Positions 60,757 to 64,000 of a stretch of 64,000 bases of DNA are shown in pieces. Origin of the DNA: AP-15 sp963732095. Lineage in GTDB: Bacteria > Pseudomonadota > Alphaproteobacteria > ATCC43930 > CGMCC-115725. How positions within the stretch are numbered: position 1 is the first letter of the stretch; each line of letters starts with the position of its first letter. Below the pieces are notes generated by a model, which saw nothing but the letters and a program-made list of their open reading frames with translations, did no database searches and had not been told where the DNA came from. The stretch covers positions 62,001-126,000 of the forward strand of contig CAVSZA010000063.1 of NCBI GenBank assembly GCA_963732095.1. The letters are read 5' to 3'. A program made the position numbers and the translations under genes.

Positions 60757-60860
60757 AGGGCGATGACTAGGCGCGGTGCCGTCGTCCACCTCACCCGGAA
60801 TCCGCGCGCTGGCGCGCGGGTTCCGACCTCTCCCTGCAAGCGGGGCGAGGTGTTTGGGCG
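60694..60860. repeat. Dispersed palindromic repeat inside the Mo-hydroxylase operon
   Basis: CTCCCTCGCCCCGCTTGCCG...GCGTCGGGGTGAGGGG is answered by CCACCTCACCCGG and CTCTCCCTGCAAGCGGGGCGAGG. An inner GCGCGCTGGCGCGCGG palindrome is also present. The left part forms the 3' end of the Mo-subunit gene and the right part lies in the spacer before the FeS-subunit gene. Confidence 0.75.
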
Positions 60861-60916
60861 TGCGGTCAAAACCCTTCACACGCTCCTGCGCGGGGGCGAC
60901 ACTTTGCGAGCGGGAC

Positions 60917-61393
60917 ATGAGCGATAAATACGACATCACCTTCACGGTGAACGGCGAGGAGCGCATGGTCCGCGTCGAGCCGCGGCGCAGCCTGGCCGAT
61001 GCGCTGCGCGAGGATTGCGGCCTCACCGGCACGCATCTCGGCTGCGAGCACGGGGTTTGCGGCGCCTGCACCGTGTTGGTCGACAACCGGCCGGTCCGAT
61101 CCTGCCTGATGTTCGCGGTGCAAGCCGAGGGCGCACGGGTGCGCACTGTCGAGGGGCTCGCCACCGGCGACAAATTGCACCCACTGCAACAGGCGTTCTG
61201 GGACCATCACGGGTTGCAATGCGGGTTCTGCACGCCCGGATTTTTGATGCTGGCCGTCGGGATCCTGGAACGCGATCCCGACATCGGCGAACCCGAGCTA
61301 CGCGAGGCGTTGTCGTCGAACTTATGCCGCTGTACCGGCTATCAGAACATCCTCAAATCGGTGCTTGCCGCCGCCGCTGAAATGCGCAAATGA
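60917..61393 (+). CDS. (2Fe-2S)-binding small subunit of a molybdenum hydroxylase
   Basis: This 158-residue protein has both cluster sites: C-E-H-G-V-C-G-A-C-T with a following Cys (plant-type), and Q-C-G-F-C-T-P-G with C-R-C-T-G-Y (helical domain). The ATG at 60917 follows a GCGGGA; an open frame extends back to 60776 through the repeat and is not used. It overlaps the next large-subunit gene by 4 bases (ATGA). Confidence 0.95.
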   Translation: MSDKYDITFTVNGEERMVRVEPRRSLADALREDCGLTGTHLGCEHGVCGACTVLVDNRPVRSCLMFAVQAEGARVRTVEGLATGDKLHPLQQAFWDHHGLQCGFCTPGFLMLAVGILERDPDIGEPELREALSSNLCRCTGYQNILKSVLAAAAEMRK

Positions 61394-63661
61394 ACCTGAT
61401 CGGCCGATCGGTCAAGCGGCTCGAAGATCGCCCGCTGCTGACCGGCAGCGGCTGCTTCGCGGCCGATATATCGGTACCCGACATGCTTCACATGCGGATG
61501 GTGCGTTCGCCGGTCGCGTTCGGCCGCCTCATCGGCCTTCGGATCGCGGAGGCGCTGGCGCATCCCGGCGCGGTCGCCGTCTGGACGGCGGAAGACGTCA
61601 CCGAAATCCCGCCGATCGGCTTTCGCATGACGCTGGTGCCGGGGTTGGAGCCTTATCGTCAGCCGGTCCTGGCCGGTGAGCACATGCGCTATGTCGGCGA
61701 GCCGATTGCGGCGGTGTTCGCCGCCGACCCTTACACCGCCGAAGACATCGCGGACCTCGTCGCACCGGAGATCGAGACGTTGACGCCGTGCCTCGACCCG
61801 GCCGCGTCGCCGAGCGAATTCACGCCCGGACGCAGTACCGAGGCCGCTGTGATCACCAAAGCCTACGGCGATCTCGACGCTGCCTTTGCCGGAGCACACT
61901 CGGTGGTAGCGCTGGAGTTGATCGTCGGCCGGCACAGCGGCGTGCCGCTCGAAACCCGCGGCGCGATCGCCGTGCCGGAAGCAGATAGCGGCATCCTTCG
62001 GTTATACGGCGCTGCCAAGGTGCCGCATTTCAATCGCCAGGCGCTCGCCGCGATGCTCGGGCTGCAGCCCGACCGCATTCACCTGCACGAAGGGCATGTC
62101 GGCGGCGGCTTCGGCATTCGCGGCGAGCTTTATCCCGAGGATGTCTTGACCTGCGCGGCGGCGCTGCGTCTCGGGCGCCCGGTCAAGTGGATCGAGGACC
62201 GTTACGAGCATCTGATGGCGGCGAACCAGTCGCGGGGCTCGGTCCATCGGGTGCGCGCGGCGATCGACGAGCACGGCTTCATTCTGGGCCTCGACGACGA
62301 GTTTTGGTTCGACCAGGGCGGCTACCTCCGGACGCACGGCGTTGTCGTCACCGACCTCACCTGCGCGATGTTGCCTGGCCCTTACGTGATTCCCGCCTAC
62401 CGTTCGGTCGGTCATGTGCGCCTGACCAATAAGACCCCGTGCGGCACCTATCGCGCGCCCGGACGTTTCGAGGCGAGCTTCGTGCGCGAGCGGCTCGTCG
62501 ATGCGATCGCGGACCGGCTCGGGCTCGATCCGATGGTGGTCCGGCGTCGAAATTTCATTGAGAAGACGGCGATGCCGTTCCGCCGCGAATTCTCTGCCCT
62601 CGGCACCGACATCGTCTATGACACCGGCGACTATGCGGGCCTTCTCGACAAGTTCCTGAGCCGGGTTGAGTGGGAGAGGCTGCGCGCGGATGTGGCCCGG
62701 CGTCGGCGAGCGGGCGAGACGGTCGGCCTGGGGCTTGGCTTTTTTGTCGAGAAAAGCGGGCTCGGCCCGTTCGACGATGTGCGCATCAAACTCGACGGCG
62801 ACGGGACGATCGAGGTGATCACCGGCGCAGCCTCGGTCGGTCAAGGAGTCGAGACGGTGCTGGCGCAGATCTGCGCCGACGGGCTGGGCACCGGCCTCGA
62901 CCATATCCGGGTCGTCCATGGTCAAACCGATCGGATTGCGCGGGGCATGGGCGCCTTCGCCTCGCGCGTCACGGTGATGACCGGCGCGGCGGTGACGATC
63001 GCCGCCGAAAAGCTGCGTGGCGAGTTGTTGAGGGTTGCCGGGCGACTGTTGCAGACGGCACCCCAGCGTCTTGCCGTCACCGGCGATCGGGTGGCGGTGC
63101 GCGACGCGCCCGGCGGGCCCTCGCTCGACCTAGGCGCGATTGCGCGCGGCGCCGGCGGCGAACTCGCCGCTGACGCCAGCTTCACGACCGACCGCATGAC
63201 CTACCCCTATGGCGTGCATCTCGCCCAGGTGCGCATCGAGCGTGAACTCCTGTGCGATCGCAGTCGAGCGCTTCTTCGTCGGCTATGATGTCGGTCGCGC
63301 GGTCAACCCGATGCTGGTCGAGGGGCAGATCGCCGGCGCCGCCGCGCAAGGCATCGGTGCCTCTCTCCTCGAGGAGTTCGTGTACGACGCCTCCGGGCAG
63401 CCCCAATCGGTTACCCTGGCCGATTACCTGATGCCGACTATCGCCGAGATCCCGACCATCGAGGTCACCCTCTTCGAGGATGCTCCGACGCCGCTCAACC
63501 CGCTCGGCGTCAAAGGCGCTGGTGAAGCCGGGATTGCCGCGGCGGGCGCCGCGATCGCCGCAGCGGTCGATGATGCGCTCGACCGGCCAGGCGCGGTCCG
63601 GCAACTGCCGATCACCCCAAACCGCCTCCACGCTCTGCTGGCCGGGCTGTGGCGTCGTTGA
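61390..63661 (+). pseudogene. Second molybdenum-binding large subunit, with one frameshift
   Basis: The first frame from ATG 61390 gives 620 residues with K-R-L-E-D-R-P-L-L-T-G-S-G, V-G-G-G-F-G-I-R, G-T-Y-R-A-P-G-R-F-E-A. Near 63250 it must change frame by one base after V-R-I-E-R-E to continue A-I-A-V-E-R-F-F-V-G-Y-D-V-G-R-A-V-N-P-M and the catalytic Glu in G-A-G-E-A-G. The full length would be about 756 residues. If the shift is real the enzyme lacks its active-site end; a sequence error is possible. It has its own, divergent subfamily compared with the first large subunit. Confidence 0.88.
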
Positions 63662-64000
63662 CCAATATTAGGATCCGTTTCGCGACCGCTGATGACGCGG
63701 GTCTATTGCTGCGGTTGATCCGGGAACTGGCCGCTTACGAACGGGCGCCCAACGCCGTCGTCGCTACCGAAGAAGATCTGCGCCGCTATGGCTTCGGACC
63801 CGAGCGGCAATTCGAGGCGCTGCTCGCCTTTCTCGACGGCGAGCCCGCCGGTTTTGCCTTGTTCCACCCCAGGTTCTCGACTTGGCTCGGCCGACCCGGG
63901 GTGTATCTCGAAGATCTTTTTGTCACCCAAGCGGCGCGCGGAAGGGGCGTCGGACGCCGGCTGATGACCCGGCTTGCCGCCATTGCTGTCGAGCGCGGCT
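63649..64000 (+). CDS. GNAT family N-acetyltransferase (3' end cut by window edge)
   Basis: The frame from GTG 63649 (or TTG 63658) reads I-R-F-A-T-A-D-D-A-G-L-L-L-R-L-I-R-E-L-A and G-V-Y-L-E-D-L-F-V-T-Q-A-A-R-G-R-G-V-G-R-R-L-M, which includes the acetyl-CoA binding R-G-x-G-x-G. It starts inside or at the end of the Mo-subunit gene. The substrate of this diamine-acetyltransferase-like protein is not defined. Confidence 0.88.
   Translation, partial: MASLTNIRIRFATADDAGLLLRLIRELAAYERAPNAVVATEEDLRRYGFGPERQFEALLAFLDGEPAGFALFHPRFSTWLGRPGVYLEDLFVTQAARGRGVGRRLMTRLAAIAVERG

Noticed and set aside
1..64000. CRISPR array
   Set aside because: No series of regularly spaced direct repeats was seen; the only tandem repeat is the two-unit 22-bp repeat at 33318-33361.

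Overview
The window looks like a chromosome segment of a high-GC alphaproteobacterium, probably Hyphomicrobiales (Bradyrhizobium, Rhodopseudomonas or Pseudolabrys-like). This rests on codon use, the gene families present, and several dispersed palindromic intergenic repeats of the types common in that group. It may come from a metagenome. It holds one tRNA gene (Glu, CTC), many CoA-thioester and aromatic/organic-acid catabolism genes, and a central stretch of decayed genes and mobile-element relics. I recognise no dedicated transcriptional regulator anywhere in the 64 kb.

Region 1 (1-14.7 kb, mostly minus strand) is an intact catabolic block: class II aldolase, DUF35 Zn-ribbon/OB-fold protein plus thiolase-like partner, CBS-BON protein, RidA-like protein, TerC, PLP aminotransferase, FAH-family hydrolase, cupin, acyltransferase-3, two acyl-CoA dehydrogenases, formamidase family and CoA-transferase. 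An amidohydrolase is divergent from it.

Region 2 (14.9-23.4 kb) begins exactly at the tRNA-Glu gene and is a genomic graveyard. It contains a truncated LLM-class oxidoreductase, an IS5-type element with a frameshift, the 5' part of an acetyl-CoA hydrolase/transferase gene cut by a rearranged group II intron (inverted 5' arms, reverse transcriptase lacking the YADD segment), and pieces of a helical protein, two serine recombinases, a DUF899 protein, an adenylate-cyclase-type protein, an LVIVD protein and a DszA-type monooxygenase. An OsmC gene and one small unknown gene look intact.

Region 3 (23.4-38.3 kb) is an accessory block. It has a TPP enzyme + DUF35 + thiolase operon, two type II toxin-antitoxin pairs (UPF0175/DUF3368 and HicBA), partial duplications of the thiolase and of an ADP-forming acyl-CoA synthetase, and a distinctly lower-GC trio of exported proteins including a DUF4157 HELTH-motif protein. 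It ends with a glycosyltransferase and a gluconokinase gene broken by an internal inversion.

Region 4 (38.5-54 kb) is largely intact: an AaeAXB-like efflux operon (HlyD, DUF1656, FUSC) with a near-consensus promoter, a periplasmic FAD/cytochrome c dehydrogenase (gluconate 2-dehydrogenase type), YidH-like and sulfite-oxidase-type proteins, an OprP-type porin, an HEAAH-motif protein, SDR, KDPG-type aldolase and aldo/keto reductase. Region 5 (54-64 kb) has a flavin reductase divergent from an HpaB-type hydroxylase, a deleted ABC ATPase gene, and a molybdenum hydroxylase operon (FAD, Mo, FeS, second Mo subunit, the last frameshifted), ending in a GNAT gene cut by the window edge.

Several single-base frameshifts sit in otherwise well-preserved genes (synthetase at 34.59 kb, second Mo subunit at 63.25 kb, poly-T tract at 30.67 kb, hicA). 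These may be real decay or read-level indel errors, and raw-read support should be checked before calling those genes dead.
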